A stretch of 37,887 bases of DNA from Anaerolineaceae bacterium. Its GTDB lineage: Bacteria > Chloroflexota > Anaerolineae > Anaerolineales > Villigracilaceae. A model generated the notes under the pieces. The model saw only the letters and a list, made by a program, of their open reading frames with translations, ran no database searches and was not told the DNA's origin. A program made the translations under genes and the position numbers. Shown one piece after another: positions 30,156 through 37,786 of the stretch (position 1 is its first letter; every line of letters starts with the position of its first letter). The stretch covers positions 1 through 37,887 of the forward strand of contig VFKN01000166.1 of NCBI GenBank assembly GCA_009885525.1. The letters run 5' to 3'.

Positions 30156-31378
30156 AACCTTTTTGGATTTTTTTGACTCTGCCGATTTTGATCGCCTGCG
30201 GAGCGAAACAATCCATCGCGCCGACCGCTGTCGCGACCGCGATTCTGCCTACGCTCGAATTCGCTGCCGCTACCCAATCGATTCCCCAACCCGCAACAGA
30301 CTCTGCGCCCACGCAGAGTTCTGTCGTTAACGCGGATGTGTTCCCCGCTGCAGAAAACTATCAGTGGAAGTTAATCACCAGCGGGCTGACGCGCCCCGTG
30401 GATATTCAATCCGTGCGCGATGGTTCCAATCGCTTGTTCATCATCGAGAAGCAGGGAAAAATCCGCGTGCTTGAAAATAATCAATTGCTCGATGCGCCCC
30501 TCCTCGATATTACTGATCGCGTAAATGACAGCCGAAATGAAATGGGATTGCTCGGTTTGGCGTTTCATCCCGATTACAAACAAAACGGATTCTTCTATGT
30601 CAACTACACCGGCGAGGGTGGCAATACGCGCATCTCACGTTTTTATGCAAACGGAAATTCCGCCGATGCGAACAGTGAAAAAGTTTTGCTAATTATTGAG
30701 CAGCCTTACTCAAATCACAACGGCGGCGCGCTCGCTTTTGGCGCGGACGGTTATCTCTACGCAGGTCTCGGTGATGGCGGGCTGGCTGGCGACCCGCATA
30801 AGAATGGTCAAAACAAAGATGCATTGCTCGGAAAAATTTTACGCATCGATGTGAACAACGGCGACCCGTATTCCATCCCAACTGATAACCCGTTTGGAAA
30901 TGAAGTCTGGGCGTATGGGCTGCGTAACCCGTGGCGCATCTCGTTTGACCGCGCAACCGGCGACTTGTGGATCGGCGATGTCGGTCAAGGTGATTGGGAG
31001 GAAGTGGATTATTTCCCCGCAGATGGCGTCCCCGGCGCAAATTTTGGCTGGTCGATCATGGAAGGCAATCACGGCTATGATGGCGAGCCGCAGCCCGGCA
31101 TGATTCTCCCCGTTGCGGAATACAGTCACAGCGAAGGCGGCTGCTCCGTCACCGGCGGATATGTCTATCGCGGCGCGATGCCCGAGTGGAACGGTGTTTA
31201 TCTCTATGGCGATTATTGCTCAGGGAAAATTTGGGCGCTGATTCTCTCCGCGGGCAGCTGGCAAAACCAGGTCATGTTTGAAAGCGGCGAGTTGATCACA
31301 TCTTTTGGGCAGGATGAATCCGGCGAGGTCTACTTCACGAGTGACAAGGGCGGCATTTATCGTCTCACAAGAAAATAA
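30152..31378 (+). CDS. PQQ-type sugar dehydrogenase lipoprotein
   Basis: The 408-residue protein has a signal peptide with lipobox ILIAC, so it should be lipid-anchored outside the membrane. Next comes a six-bladed propeller of the glucose/sorbosone dehydrogenase family. Marks are MGLLGLAFHPDYKQNGFFYVNY, NHNGGALAFGADGYLYAGLGDGG, KILRIDVNNGDPY and YGLRNPWRISFD. These contain the His and Arg expected to contact substrate and PQQ in soluble glucose dehydrogenase. It likely oxidises an aldose with PQQ, though family members are often uncharacterised and no PQQ genes are in the window. It is coupled to the YkvA-like gene by a 4-nt overlap. A terminator follows. Confidence 0.8.
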   Translation: MKPFWIFLTLPILIACGAKQSIAPTAVATAILPTLEFAAATQSIPQPATDSAPTQSSVVNADVFPAAENYQWKLITSGLTRPVDIQSVRDGSNRLFIIEKQGKIRVLENNQLLDAPLLDITDRVNDSRNEMGLLGLAFHPDYKQNGFFYVNYTGEGGNTRISRFYANGNSADANSEKVLLIIEQPYSNHNGGALAFGADGYLYAGLGDGGLAGDPHKNGQNKDALLGKILRIDVNNGDPYSIPTDNPFGNEVWAYGLRNPWRISFDRATGDLWIGDVGQGDWEEVDYFPADGVPGANFGWSIMEGNHGYDGEPQPGMILPVAEYSHSEGGCSVTGGYVYRGAMPEWNGVYLYGDYCSGKIWALILSAGSWQNQVMFESGELITSFGQDESGEVYFTSDKGGIYRLTRK

Positions 31379-31423
31379 AGATATATCACACCTGATATAT
31401 GCACTTCGTCATTGCAATTTATG

Positions 31424-31453
31424 ACGCCTGTCACTGGTATGACAGGCGTTTTT
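31424..31453 (+). terminator. terminator of the dehydrogenase gene
   Basis: ACGCCTGTCA (31424-31433) pairs with TGACAGGCGT (31440-31449), loop CTGGTA, and runs into TTTTT. Confidence 0.85.
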
Positions 31454-31461
31454 GCTATAAA
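31453..31461 (+). promoter_or_regulatory. extended -10 promoter for the small Cys/His protein gene
   Basis: TGCTATAAA begins in the T-run of the preceding terminator, 25 nt upstream of the ATG. A Shine-Dalgarno TAGGAGA follows. Confidence 0.55.
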
Positions 31462-31486
31462 CTATAAATATAGATAGGAGACAGAT

Positions 31487-31705
31487 ATGGCAGAAAAAAT
31501 TTGGAAAGTTGAAAAAGTCAAATACTGCGAACATGTCGGGCACGAAATTGAAATTCAAGATGAAGTTGTGATCCCTGCTGAAAATCTGCCTGACCAGCCG
31601 CCGCGAATTGTTGCACACCGTTGTTCCAATGCACTCGAATGCAATATGCTGGAAAAATCCGCCTGCGCTTTATGCGGAACAAATCCTGATCTTGACCCTG
31701 TGTAA
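31487..31705 (+). CDS. small Cys/His-rich protein, probable metal binder
   Basis: The 72-residue product has C14, H16, H19 (YCEHVGHE), then C46, C52, C60 and C63 (HRCSNALECNMLEKSACALCGTNP, given as HRCSNALEC, KSACALCGTNP). This is a likely zinc- or iron-sulfur-binding set. I do not recognise the family. The gene has its own extended -10 promoter, a good Shine-Dalgarno (TAGGAGA) and is isolated between two hairpins. Sequence composition matches the neighbours. Confidence 0.7.
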   Translation: MAEKIWKVEKVKYCEHVGHEIEIQDEVVIPAENLPDQPPRIVAHRCSNALECNMLEKSACALCGTNPDLDPV

Positions 31706-31707
31706 TT

Positions 31708-31726
31708 GAGCAACCAAAAGTTGCTC
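31708..31726. terminator. hairpin after the small Cys/His gene
   Basis: GAGCAAC (31708-31714) pairs with GTTGCTC (31720-31726), loop CAAAA. The T-run is poor. A second hairpin CGCCGCGT/ACGCGGCG lies at 31767-31786. The rest of 31727-31810 shows nothing recognisable. Confidence 0.45.
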
Positions 31727-31810
31727 TTCCAAACTCTCTCCTCCCTCTGAGTTGGTCTTTTGGCTGCGCCGCGTGTGAACGCGGCGTATGCCGTTAAAAG
31801 ATTAAAAAAT

Positions 31811-31867
31811 TAAACACAAAGGACACTAAGGTCACAAAGGATTAAAACCTGATGTCCTTTGTGTTTA
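31811..31867. repeat. 15-bp inverted repeat at the tupC stop
   Basis: TAAACACAAAGGACA (31811-31825) and TGTCCTTTGTGTTTA (31853-31867) are perfect complements; the right arm includes the tupC stop codon. On the minus strand the left arm is followed by TTTTTTAAT, so it can act as the terminator of tupABC. A further ACAAAGG unit is in the loop. Confidence 0.7.
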
Positions 31868-32575
31868 AAAATCTTTCAAAAACATTTTTACAGAATCATC
31901 CACGGGGTTTTCTTTAATTTGATTCGGCGTCCCCACTTGTTTTAATTCACCATTTACAACCACCGCTATGCGGTCACCTATTTGTGCGGCTTCTCTTAAG
32001 TTGTGTGTGACAAAAATTGTCGTGCGCTGTTCGTGCGCCAATACGCTGGATAAATCGTTGAGTAATTGCCCGCGCGTTTGCGGATCAACTGCCGAAAATG
32101 GCTCGTCCATCAGCAGCAATTCGGGATTGAGGACAAATGCCCGCGCAAGGCTGACGCGCTGCGCTTCGCCCCCCGAGAGTTGATTCGCGCGGCGCGCGCG
32201 GAGAGAATCCACGCCCATGGATTTGCTCCACTTTTCGACTTGATGCTTAATCTCATTTTTCTCCACGCCACGAAACTTTAATCCAAGCCCGATATTTTGT
32301 TCCACCGTCATATCCATTAACAGCGGGTCTTGAAAGACGAAGGCAATCTTTCTACGATATTCGAGATCATCCCATTCTTTAATATTCTTATCCTTGAACT
32401 TGATTTCGCCTTTTGTAGGTTTTAGCAAATGCGCCAGCGCCAATAACAACGTGCTTTTCCCCGCACCATTGGGACCGACCACCGCGAGCGTCTCGCCGCG
32501 CTGAATGTGAAGCGCATCCACGCGCAATGAGTCGCGTCCGTTGCGTTGAATGAGAAGGTTTGAGATTTCGATCAT
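31865..32575 (-). CDS. tupC: tungstate ABC transporter ATP-binding protein
   Basis: The 236-residue ATPase energises tungstate uptake. It has Walker A GPNGAGKST, Q-loop FVFQDPLLMDMTVEQN, signature LSGGEAQR, Walker B LLLMDEPFSAVD and H-loop VTHN. It lacks the C-terminal TOBE/molybdate-binding domain of ModC, as expected for TupC. The ATG overlaps the tupB stop by 4 nt (ATGA on the minus strand). The assignment to tungstate, not molybdate or sulfate, rests on the TupA neighbour. Confidence 0.85.
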   Translation of the reverse strand: MIEISNLLIQRNGRDSLRVDALHIQRGETLAVVGPNGAGKSTLLLALAHLLKPTKGEIKFKDKNIKEWDDLEYRRKIAFVFQDPLLMDMTVEQNIGLGLKFRGVEKNEIKHQVEKWSKSMGVDSLRARRANQLSGGEAQRVSLARAFVLNPELLLMDEPFSAVDPQTRGQLLNDLSSVLAHEQRTTIFVTHNLREAAQIGDRIAVVVNGELKQVGTPNQIKENPVDDSVKMFLKDF

Positions 32576-33219
32576 TGTGATTTGTTTTTCCCCTTCTGTT
32601 GAATCAACGTCAGCGCGAGATTGATCAGATATGTAATGGTCAACAACAGCGCACTTAAAGCCAACGCCATGTTGAATTCCCCTTTGGAGGTTTCCAGAAC
32701 AATGGCTGTGGTCAACACGCGTGTCTGACCTCTAATGTTTCCGCCCACCATCATCGATGCGCCGACTTCCGAGATGACCGAACCAAACCCGGCCATGAGC
32801 GCGGCTAATAGCGGGAGGCGCGCTTCGCGCCACAGCATCCAAATCATTTGCGGACGTGACGCGCCAAGTCCCAGCAGCTGCTGAGTCAAGCGTGGGTCGA
32901 GTGCTGCGAGTGCGGCAGCGGTGAGTCCCGTCACCACCGGCGCGGAGATGATCGTCTGCGCGATGATGATCGCCCACGGGGTATAGATCAGCCGCAAATC
33001 GCCAAGCGGACCGCTGCGCCATAAGGTGATCGCAACGACGAGCCCGACTACCACGGGCGGCAATGCCATGCCCGTGTTGACAATGCTCAAGATGAATGAA
33101 CGTCCGCGAAAATTCCCCAATGCCAGCCACGTCCCAAACGGCAAGCCGATCAACAAACTGATGATCGTGGCAAGCGCTGAGACTTGCAGAGAGAGGAGGG
33201 TGATGTCGAGGATTTCCAT
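32572..33219 (-). CDS. tupB: tungstate ABC transporter permease
   Basis: The 215-residue inner-membrane permease has about five helices and the EAA-type coupling loop (LGASRPQMIWMLWREARLPLLAA). GMALPPVVVGLVVAITLWRSGPLG is characteristic of TupB/WtpB relatives. The start MEILDITLLSLQVSA at 33219 fits the family; an ATG at 33273 reads through an intergenic repeat and has no ribosome-binding site. The stop overlaps the tupC start. A 15-bp inverted repeat lies between tupA and tupB and may set different mRNA levels for the two. Confidence 0.85.
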   Translation of the reverse strand: MEILDITLLSLQVSALATIISLLIGLPFGTWLALGNFRGRSFILSIVNTGMALPPVVVGLVVAITLWRSGPLGDLRLIYTPWAIIIAQTIISAPVVTGLTAAALAALDPRLTQQLLGLGASRPQMIWMLWREARLPLLAALMAGFGSVISEVGASMMVGGNIRGQTRVLTTAIVLETSKGEFNMALALSALLLTITYLINLALTLIQQKGKNKSQ

Positions 33220-33257
33220 GGGGATGTATGCAAGTATACAAGGAAATAAGTAGGCAA

Positions 33258-33302
33258 GTAAACAAGTAGACAAGTGTTGTGAATACCTGTCTACTTGTTT
33301 AC
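33258..33302. repeat. 15-bp inverted repeat between tupA and tupB
   Basis: GTAAACAAGTAGACA (33258-33272) and TGTCTACTTGTTTAC (33288-33302) are perfect complements. The ACAAGTAG core is shared with the repeat at 20096-20141. It lies within the operon and could be an mRNA-stabilising or attenuating stem. Confidence 0.8.
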
Positions 33303-33314
33303 GTTTTTACTTTT

Positions 33315-34187
33315 CTACAATCCTAAATCGGCATCCGTCTTATCTGCGTCGGGGATGAACAACTGCTGCCCGAATTTATCCACGCCGAATTTTCCGATGA
33401 CTTCCTGCGTAGCGGGGTCGGTCATGAACTTTGCGAAGGCGACTGCGCCGTCATAGTTGACCTTGGGCCACTTGGCGGTGTTAATGGTGATGGCGTGATA
33501 AACATTCAGCAGCGAGTTGTCTTTTTCGACGAGAATCTCGAGCTGCAGTTTATCTTTGTTGGCGAGGAAAGTCGCGCGGTCGGTCAATGTGTACGCGCCC
33601 TTCTCGGAGGTGATAGTCAGCGTTGCGCCCATGCCCTGACCGGTTTCGAGATACCATGCGGGCTTGGTGGTGGCGGGATCGATTTCGGCTTTCTTCCAGA
33701 GACCGAGTTCTTTTGTGCTTGTGCCGGATTTATCCGCGCGGGCGGCGAATGTTGCGCCAGCGGCTTCAATAGCCTTGAACGCATCCACGGGTTTCATGCC
33801 CTTGATCTTGGCGGGGTCGGCGGCGGGACCGACAACAACGAAATCATTGTGCATAATGAGGCTACGTTCTTTGCCCCAGCCATCGGTCATGAAAATTACT
33901 TCGGCGGCAGGCGAGTGAACGAGCAACACATCAGCATTGCCTTCCTGTCCCATCTTGATGGCTTCGCCGGAGCCCACCGCTACGGTCTTGACCGTGTAGT
34001 CAGTCTGTTCCTCGAACATGGGAATCAACACATCCAGCAAACCGGAGTCTTGAGTGGAGGTGGTGGTCGCGAGAATAATCTCAGGGTTGGCGGGCGCGGC
34101 AGTCGGCGCGGCTGATCCGCAGGCGGTCAGCGCAATGGAGAGGACGAGCAAAAGCGTTAATAGAGTGTTGCGTACTGTGAGTTTCAT
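33315..34187 (-). CDS. tupA: tungstate-binding lipoprotein
   Basis: The 290-residue protein is the extracellular oxyanion receptor of the transporter. A lipobox ALTAC follows the signal peptide. The mature part opens with ILATTTSTQDSGLLDVLIP, the TupA signature whose Thr/Ser residues bind tungstate. VGSGEAIKMGQEGNADVLLVHSP and RADKSGTST match the other ligand loops. The start at 34187 has AAGGAAGG 5 nt upstream; an ATG 24 codons earlier lacks one. An operator-like palindrome (34262-34279) lies about 75 nt upstream, and a stem GTTCAAC/GTTGAAC (34218-34241) is in the leader. Confidence 0.9.
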   Translation of the reverse strand: MKLTVRNTLLTLLLVLSIALTACGSAAPTAAPANPEIILATTTSTQDSGLLDVLIPMFEEQTDYTVKTVAVGSGEAIKMGQEGNADVLLVHSPAAEVIFMTDGWGKERSLIMHNDFVVVGPAADPAKIKGMKPVDAFKAIEAAGATFAARADKSGTSTKELGLWKKAEIDPATTKPAWYLETGQGMGATLTITSEKGAYTLTDRATFLANKDKLQLEILVEKDNSLLNVYHAITINTAKWPKVNYDGAVAFAKFMTDPATQEVIGKFGVDKFGQQLFIPDADKTDADLGL

Positions 34188-34217
34188 AAAACCTTCCTTG
34201 ATATGAGATTTGTAGAA

Positions 34218-34241
34218 GTTCAACGCTTTGAGGTGTTGAAC
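34218..34241. promoter_or_regulatory. stem-loop in the tupA leader
   Basis: GTTCAAC (34218-34224) and GTTGAAC (34235-34241), extended by one A:T pair, can form a hairpin 30-54 nt upstream of the tupA ATG. The role is unknown. Confidence 0.45.
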
Positions 34242-34261
34242 TATTAACCTGATGTACATTC

Positions 34262-34279
34262 AATTAAGATAAAACTTAA
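34262..34279. promoter_or_regulatory. putative operator before tupA
   Basis: AATTAAGATAAAACTTAA contains TTAAG-N6-CTTAA. It differs in a single base from the site before the regulator gene (35287-35304). It lies between the regulator stop and tupA. Confidence 0.65.
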
Positions 34280-34299
34280 TCGAACGTGAAAATAAAAAA

Positions 34300-35274
34300 C
34301 TATAACGCAATCTGCTCCCCGCTATGTTTGGTGTTGTAACCGGTTAGCGTGTTCAGCGAATTTCTGAAATCCAAAGTCTGGATGTAATCGAGCAGCGGGA
34401 AAAGATTTTCCTCCTGATCACTCGACAGGACGAGATCGTAGCGCTCTTCAAATAGCGGGATGAAATCCAGCCCGCGTTGATTTGCGGCGGCTTGCAGCCC
34501 GATGGAAACATCCGCTTCGCCTTGCGCGATCAACTCCGCGGCTTCGCTGTGCGTCTTGACAGTTGTGTCATACCCATTAATTTTTTCGGCGGGGATTTTC
34601 AATTTGCGCAGTTCGGCATCCAGCCACAAACGCGTGCCAGAACCTGCGTTGCGATTCACAAATTTAATTTTTTCGCGCGCAATATCCGAAATTTTTTTGA
34701 GCGATTTTGGATTTCCGCCCGCGAGCATTAATCCTTGTGTACGGTTGGCGAGTGTGATAATTTCCATTTCACGGTCGGGGAAGAGATGCTTCACAAAAGG
34801 CGTGTTGTATTCGCCATTTTCATCTAATAAGTGTGAACCGGAAATTTGGCAAAGTCCCTGCCGTAAATTGACAAGTCCATCCAGTGAACCGACAGGCATG
34901 TTCAATAATGTGATGTGTTTTGCAAGATGATCTGCGATGCCTTCGATGGCAAGGTCGTGACTGCCTGAAAAAATAATAATAGGCTTTCTGCTTTTTGGAA
35001 GGATGATCTCTTGCAGAATGAACGCGCCTGCTTTGGCGCGATAAAATTTTTCCGTGACTTTGCCAGTTCTGCGCAGCTCGCTGACTTCGATCAGATCCGC
35101 GGATTGCAGCGCGAGGATGTGGTGACGCACCCACGCGGGGGATTGTTTCAGCGCGCGCGCCAGGTGCGTTAACGTGGCGGGCGATTCCATCAGCAGGCGC
35201 AGAATCTCCATGCGGCGGGAATCCGCGAGCAGTTTTATCCGGTCAAATGAATGGATGGGATGGATATTTTTCAT
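34300..35274 (-). CDS. one-component regulator: ArsR-type HTH fused to a substrate-binding-like domain
   Basis: The 324-residue protein has a winged helix at the N-terminus (LADSRRMEILRLLMESPATLTHLARALKQSPAWVRHH, shown as LADSRRMEILRLLM and TLTHLARALKQSPAWVRHH). A periplasmic-binding-like domain of the PBP_like (PF12727) kind follows, with RNAGSGTRLWLDAEL, THSEAAELIAQGEADVSIGLQAAANQ and DFIPLFEERYDLVL. The latter domain is found in molybdate/tungstate-responsive proteins. It is not ModE (no TOBE domain). It heads the tupABC operon, and the same palindrome lies before it and before tupA. It therefore probably senses tungstate or molybdate and controls its own gene and the transporter. No Shine-Dalgarno precedes the ATG. 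Confidence 0.85.
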   Translation of the reverse strand: MKNIHPIHSFDRIKLLADSRRMEILRLLMESPATLTHLARALKQSPAWVRHHILALQSADLIEVSELRRTGKVTEKFYRAKAGAFILQEIILPKSRKPIIIFSGSHDLAIEGIADHLAKHITLLNMPVGSLDGLVNLRQGLCQISGSHLLDENGEYNTPFVKHLFPDREMEIITLANRTQGLMLAGGNPKSLKKISDIAREKIKFVNRNAGSGTRLWLDAELRKLKIPAEKINGYDTTVKTHSEAAELIAQGEADVSIGLQAAANQRGLDFIPLFEERYDLVLSSDQEENLFPLLDYIQTLDFRNSLNTLTGYNTKHSGEQIAL

Positions 35275-35286
35275 AATTTGCTTGTC

Positions 35287-35304
35287 AATTAAGAAAAAAC
35301 TTAA
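35287..35304. promoter_or_regulatory. putative operator before the tup regulator
   Basis: AATTAAGAAAAAACTTAA contains TTAAG-N6-CTTAA and matches 34262-34279 at 17 of 18 positions. It covers the expected transcription start from the promoter at 35309-35338, which suits repression. Confidence 0.7.
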
Positions 35305-35308
35305 CCAC

Positions 35309-35338
35309 AGTGTAGCATAATGGAACTGGGTTCGTCAA
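35309..35338 (-). promoter_or_regulatory. sigma70-type promoter for the tup regulator
   Basis: On the minus strand, TTGACG (35338-35333) and TACACT (35314-35309) are separated by 18 bp. The start would fall near 35302, inside the operator. Confidence 0.6.
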
Positions 35339-35453
35339 ATGTTTTGTTCATGGGAAAAAACGCAGCATGAAAGGCTTTGAATTTGGTTACGATTCAAGGG
35401 CTGTCAACAACAATTAGTGTTGTGTGAAAGCAGGAACTTACCCGGACATTTGG

Positions 35454-35462
35454 TGTTAAAAT
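35454..35462 (+). promoter_or_regulatory. extended -10 box before the nitronate monooxygenase gene
   Basis: TGTTAAAAT lies 60 nt upstream of the ATG. A short hairpin (ATCACC...GGTGAT, 35466-35483) with six T follows at once, so its relation to transcription start is unclear. The stretch 35339-35453 shows nothing else recognisable. Confidence 0.4.
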
Positions 35463-35521
35463 GGCATCACCTTTACCGGTGATTTTTTGACCATTACTAT
35501 TACTAACAAACTGGAGTGACA

Positions 35522-36979
35522 ATGAACTTACCTAAATTAATTCAAGGCGGCATGGGAGTTGCAATTTCTGATTGGCGTCTGGCAAAAGCAGTTTCGACCT
35601 TGGGACAAATTGGCGTGGTATCGGGGACGGGCATCAGCCGCGTGTTTGCAAGTCGTCTGATGGATGGGGATCTAAGTGGGAATGTGCGCCGCGCGCTTTC
35701 TAATTTTGCCATGCCTGAAGTCGTTCAAACGATGATTGACCGCTATTACACCCCCGGTGGAAAATCTTCTACAACGCCGTATAAAACCCCGGTTGTTTAT
35801 ACGCTCAAGCCGCCAAAATCTTTAGATCAGGTGACCGCCATCGCGAATTATGTCGAGGTCTTTTTGGCGAAGGAAGGGCATTCGGGGATTGTGGGCATCA
35901 ACCTGCTTGAAAAAGTGCAGATGCCGACCATCGCTTCGCTTTACGGTGCGATGCTCGCCGGTGTGGATGTGGTCTTGATGGGCGCGGGAATTCCCACGCA
36001 GATCGCCGGCATCCTCGATAAGTTGAGCAACCACGAACCAGTCTCTTACCGCGTAGATGTTAAAGGCGCGGGGAATGAAGACGATTTCAGAATCCACTTT
36101 GATCCCGAGAGCGTCTTCCCCGGTATCGCCAAATTAGTCGGCAAACTCAAACGCCCGAAATTCTTCCCGATCATTTCTTCGGTTGTTTTAGCGCAGGCTT
36201 TGATCAAACGCAGCGAAGGCTCGGTGGACGGATTTGTGATCGAAGGTCCCACGGCTGGCGGGCATAACGCTCCGCCGCGCGGCACGGTCAATCTCAATGA
36301 AAAAGGTGAACCGATCTACGGTGAAAAAGATGTCGTGGATCTGGAGAAGATGAAACAGATCGGCTTGCCCTTCTGGCTTGCCGGCGGATACGGCAACCCC
36401 AAGCAAGTGCAATCTGCCTTGGATTCAGGCGCGGCGGGTGTGCAGGTTGGCACAGCCTTTGCATTGTGCGATGAATCAGGCATGCGCCCGGATTTAAAAG
36501 AACGCTTAATCCAAAAAGTGCTCAAAGAAGAAGCGGAGATATTGACCAGTCCCACCGTTTCACCGACAGGTTTCCCGTTCAAAGTTGCCAAGTTGGAAGG
36601 CACGCTCTCCGACCATGGCTTATACGAGCAGCGCAATCGCATTTGCGATTTGGGCTTTTTGCGCATCCTCTATAAAAGAGAGGACGGCACAATCGGCTAT
36701 CGCTGTTCCGCTGAGCCGGTGGAGAATTATGTCAAGAAGGGCGGCGCCATTGAAGATACAGAGAATCGTTCCTGCTTATGCAACAACCTGACTGCCACGG
36801 CGGGCTTTGCGCAGATCCGCAAGGATGGCTATGTTGAAGATCCCATCATCACATCCGGCGATGATATTGTTGCGGCTGGGCAATTTATTAAAGAAGGCAA
36901 GACCCATTACTCGGCGGAAGATGTGGTTCGCTATTTACTCGGCCCGTTGTTCGAGCAGGGCTTTCAGCCAAGTATGTAA
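35522..36979 (+). CDS. nitronate monooxygenase-family FMN protein with Cys-rich C-terminus
   Basis: The 485-residue protein has the TIM-barrel FMN fold of the nitronate monooxygenase/2-nitropropane dioxygenase family. It begins LIQGGMGVAISDWRLAKAVS, contains the phosphate loop region FVIEGPTAGGHNAPP with the His proposed as catalytic base in the family, and WLAGGYGNPKQVQSALDSGAAGVQVGTAF (FMN binding). It is about 130 residues longer than typical enzymes. The extension carries Cys in NRICDLG, YRCSAEP and RSCLCNNL and could hold a metal or Fe-S centre. The true substrate may not be a nitronate. The start at 35522 has TGGAG 5-6 nt upstream; a GTG at 35516 is the alternative. A strong terminator follows. 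Confidence 0.8.
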   Translation: MNLPKLIQGGMGVAISDWRLAKAVSTLGQIGVVSGTGISRVFASRLMDGDLSGNVRRALSNFAMPEVVQTMIDRYYTPGGKSSTTPYKTPVVYTLKPPKSLDQVTAIANYVEVFLAKEGHSGIVGINLLEKVQMPTIASLYGAMLAGVDVVLMGAGIPTQIAGILDKLSNHEPVSYRVDVKGAGNEDDFRIHFDPESVFPGIAKLVGKLKRPKFFPIISSVVLAQALIKRSEGSVDGFVIEGPTAGGHNAPPRGTVNLNEKGEPIYGEKDVVDLEKMKQIGLPFWLAGGYGNPKQVQSALDSGAAGVQVGTAFALCDESGMRPDLKERLIQKVLKEEAEILTSPTVSPTGFPFKVAKLEGTLSDHGLYEQRNRICDLGFLRILYKREDGTIGYRCSAEPVENYVKKGGAIEDTENRSCLCNNLTATAGFAQIRKDGYVEDPIITSGDDIVAAGQFIKEGKTHYSAEDVVRYLLGPLFEQGFQPSM

Positions 36980-36994
36980 AGAAAACGGTTAGAT

Positions 36995-37029
36995 AAAAAA
37001 ACATCCTGCATTGTGCAGGATGTTTTTTT
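36995..37029 (+). terminator. terminator of the nitronate monooxygenase-family gene
   Basis: ACATCCTGCA (37001-37010) pairs with TGCAGGATGT (37014-37023), flanked by A7 and T8, loop TTG. Confidence 0.95.
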
Positions 37030-37067
37030 ATTCGCTGGATAAATTTTAGGGTAGAGGGGGTAAAACA

Positions 37068-37092
37068 CTTGCGCACGCAAATGTTGCGCAAG
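37068..37092. repeat. small inverted repeat before the response regulator
   Basis: CTTGCGCA (37068-37075) and TGCGCAAG (37085-37092) are perfect 8-bp complements. The right arm touches the Shine-Dalgarno region (AAGGAAGG) of the next gene. Confidence 0.5.
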
Positions 37093-37108
37093 GAAGGAAA
37101 GATCAGCC

Positions 37109-37639
37109 ATGTCAACACAACCGGATAAAATTATAACCATACTCATAGCAGAAGATCATCCCGCAACTCTTATGGGGATTCGCTCTATGCTTGCAAGCGC
37201 CCTGGATATGAAGGTCATAGGCGAGGCTTACGACGGCAACCAGATAAAGCAATTGGTCGCAGAATTACATCCGCGTATCCTGCTCTTGGATTTGAAAATG
37301 CCCAATCTTCTCTCCCCATCCAAACTTGAAGAGTGGGTACGAGAAAATCATCCTTATACAGATACGCTCGTATTAACCGCGCATGACCGCGACGCGTATC
37401 TTTCCAATATGATGGAGGCAGGCGTAGTAGGGTATTTGGATAAAAGACTGCGCGCGGGGCAACTGATCTCTGCAATTCGCCGCGCTGCAAACGGGGAAAT
37501 TATTTTCGAGAAAGAGCAGATTGAAAGAGCGCGGCGATGGAGAAAGGAAGTAGCGGAAAGATGGGAAAGTTTATCTGTTCGCGAGCAGGCGAAGAAACTG
37601 GGAAAGAAAATCCCCGCATTGTTGAAAGACAAGGCGTAA
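37109..37639 (+). CDS. response regulator receiver protein with truncated output domain
   Basis: The 176-residue protein has a complete receiver domain: acidic pair E15/D16 (IAEDHP), phospho-acceptor Asp61 (ILLLDLKMP), Thr90 (VLTAHD) and Lys112 (YLDKRL). The linker RRWRKEVAERWESLSVREQ is how NarL-type proteins enter their GerE helix-turn-helix (usually ...LTxRE...). The frame then stops after AKKLGKKIPALLKDKA. The DNA-binding half is therefore missing, and no other frame downstream restores it. It may be a remnant or a receiver-only protein. No kinase is adjacent within the window. Confidence 0.8.
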   Translation: MSTQPDKIITILIAEDHPATLMGIRSMLASALDMKVIGEAYDGNQIKQLVAELHPRILLLDLKMPNLLSPSKLEEWVRENHPYTDTLVLTAHDRDAYLSNMMEAGVVGYLDKRLRAGQLISAIRRAANGEIIFEKEQIERARRWRKEVAERWESLSVREQAKKLGKKIPALLKDKA

Positions 37640-37657
37640 ACCATCCGTTCATCCGTT

Positions 37658-37786
37658 ATGACATCCGTTGGAAACCGCCCCCTCAAAGTCTTTCTCTGCC
37701 ACGCCCACGCGCTTCAACGGGAAAAACAATTATTGTCATGTCATTTGCAATTGGCTGTACACGGCGTATTTTACAAAAGCAGGTAA
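37658..37786 (+). pseudogene. TIR-like N-terminal fragment
   Basis: A 42-codon frame begins MTSVGNRPLKVFLCHAHA, which resembles the first beta strand of bacterial TIR domains. It then loses similarity (LQREKQLLSCHLQLA) and stops. In another frame an open stretch runs from about 37662 to the window end without a clear start (LTVLDVLRQGRQRIYLLNVEALA...). I cannot assign it. The region may be a decayed TIR gene. Confidence 0.4.

Noticed and set aside
35466-35488. Attenuator before the nitronate monooxygenase-family gene
   Set aside because: The hairpin begins almost at the predicted transcription start and has only six base pairs; evidence is too weak to call.
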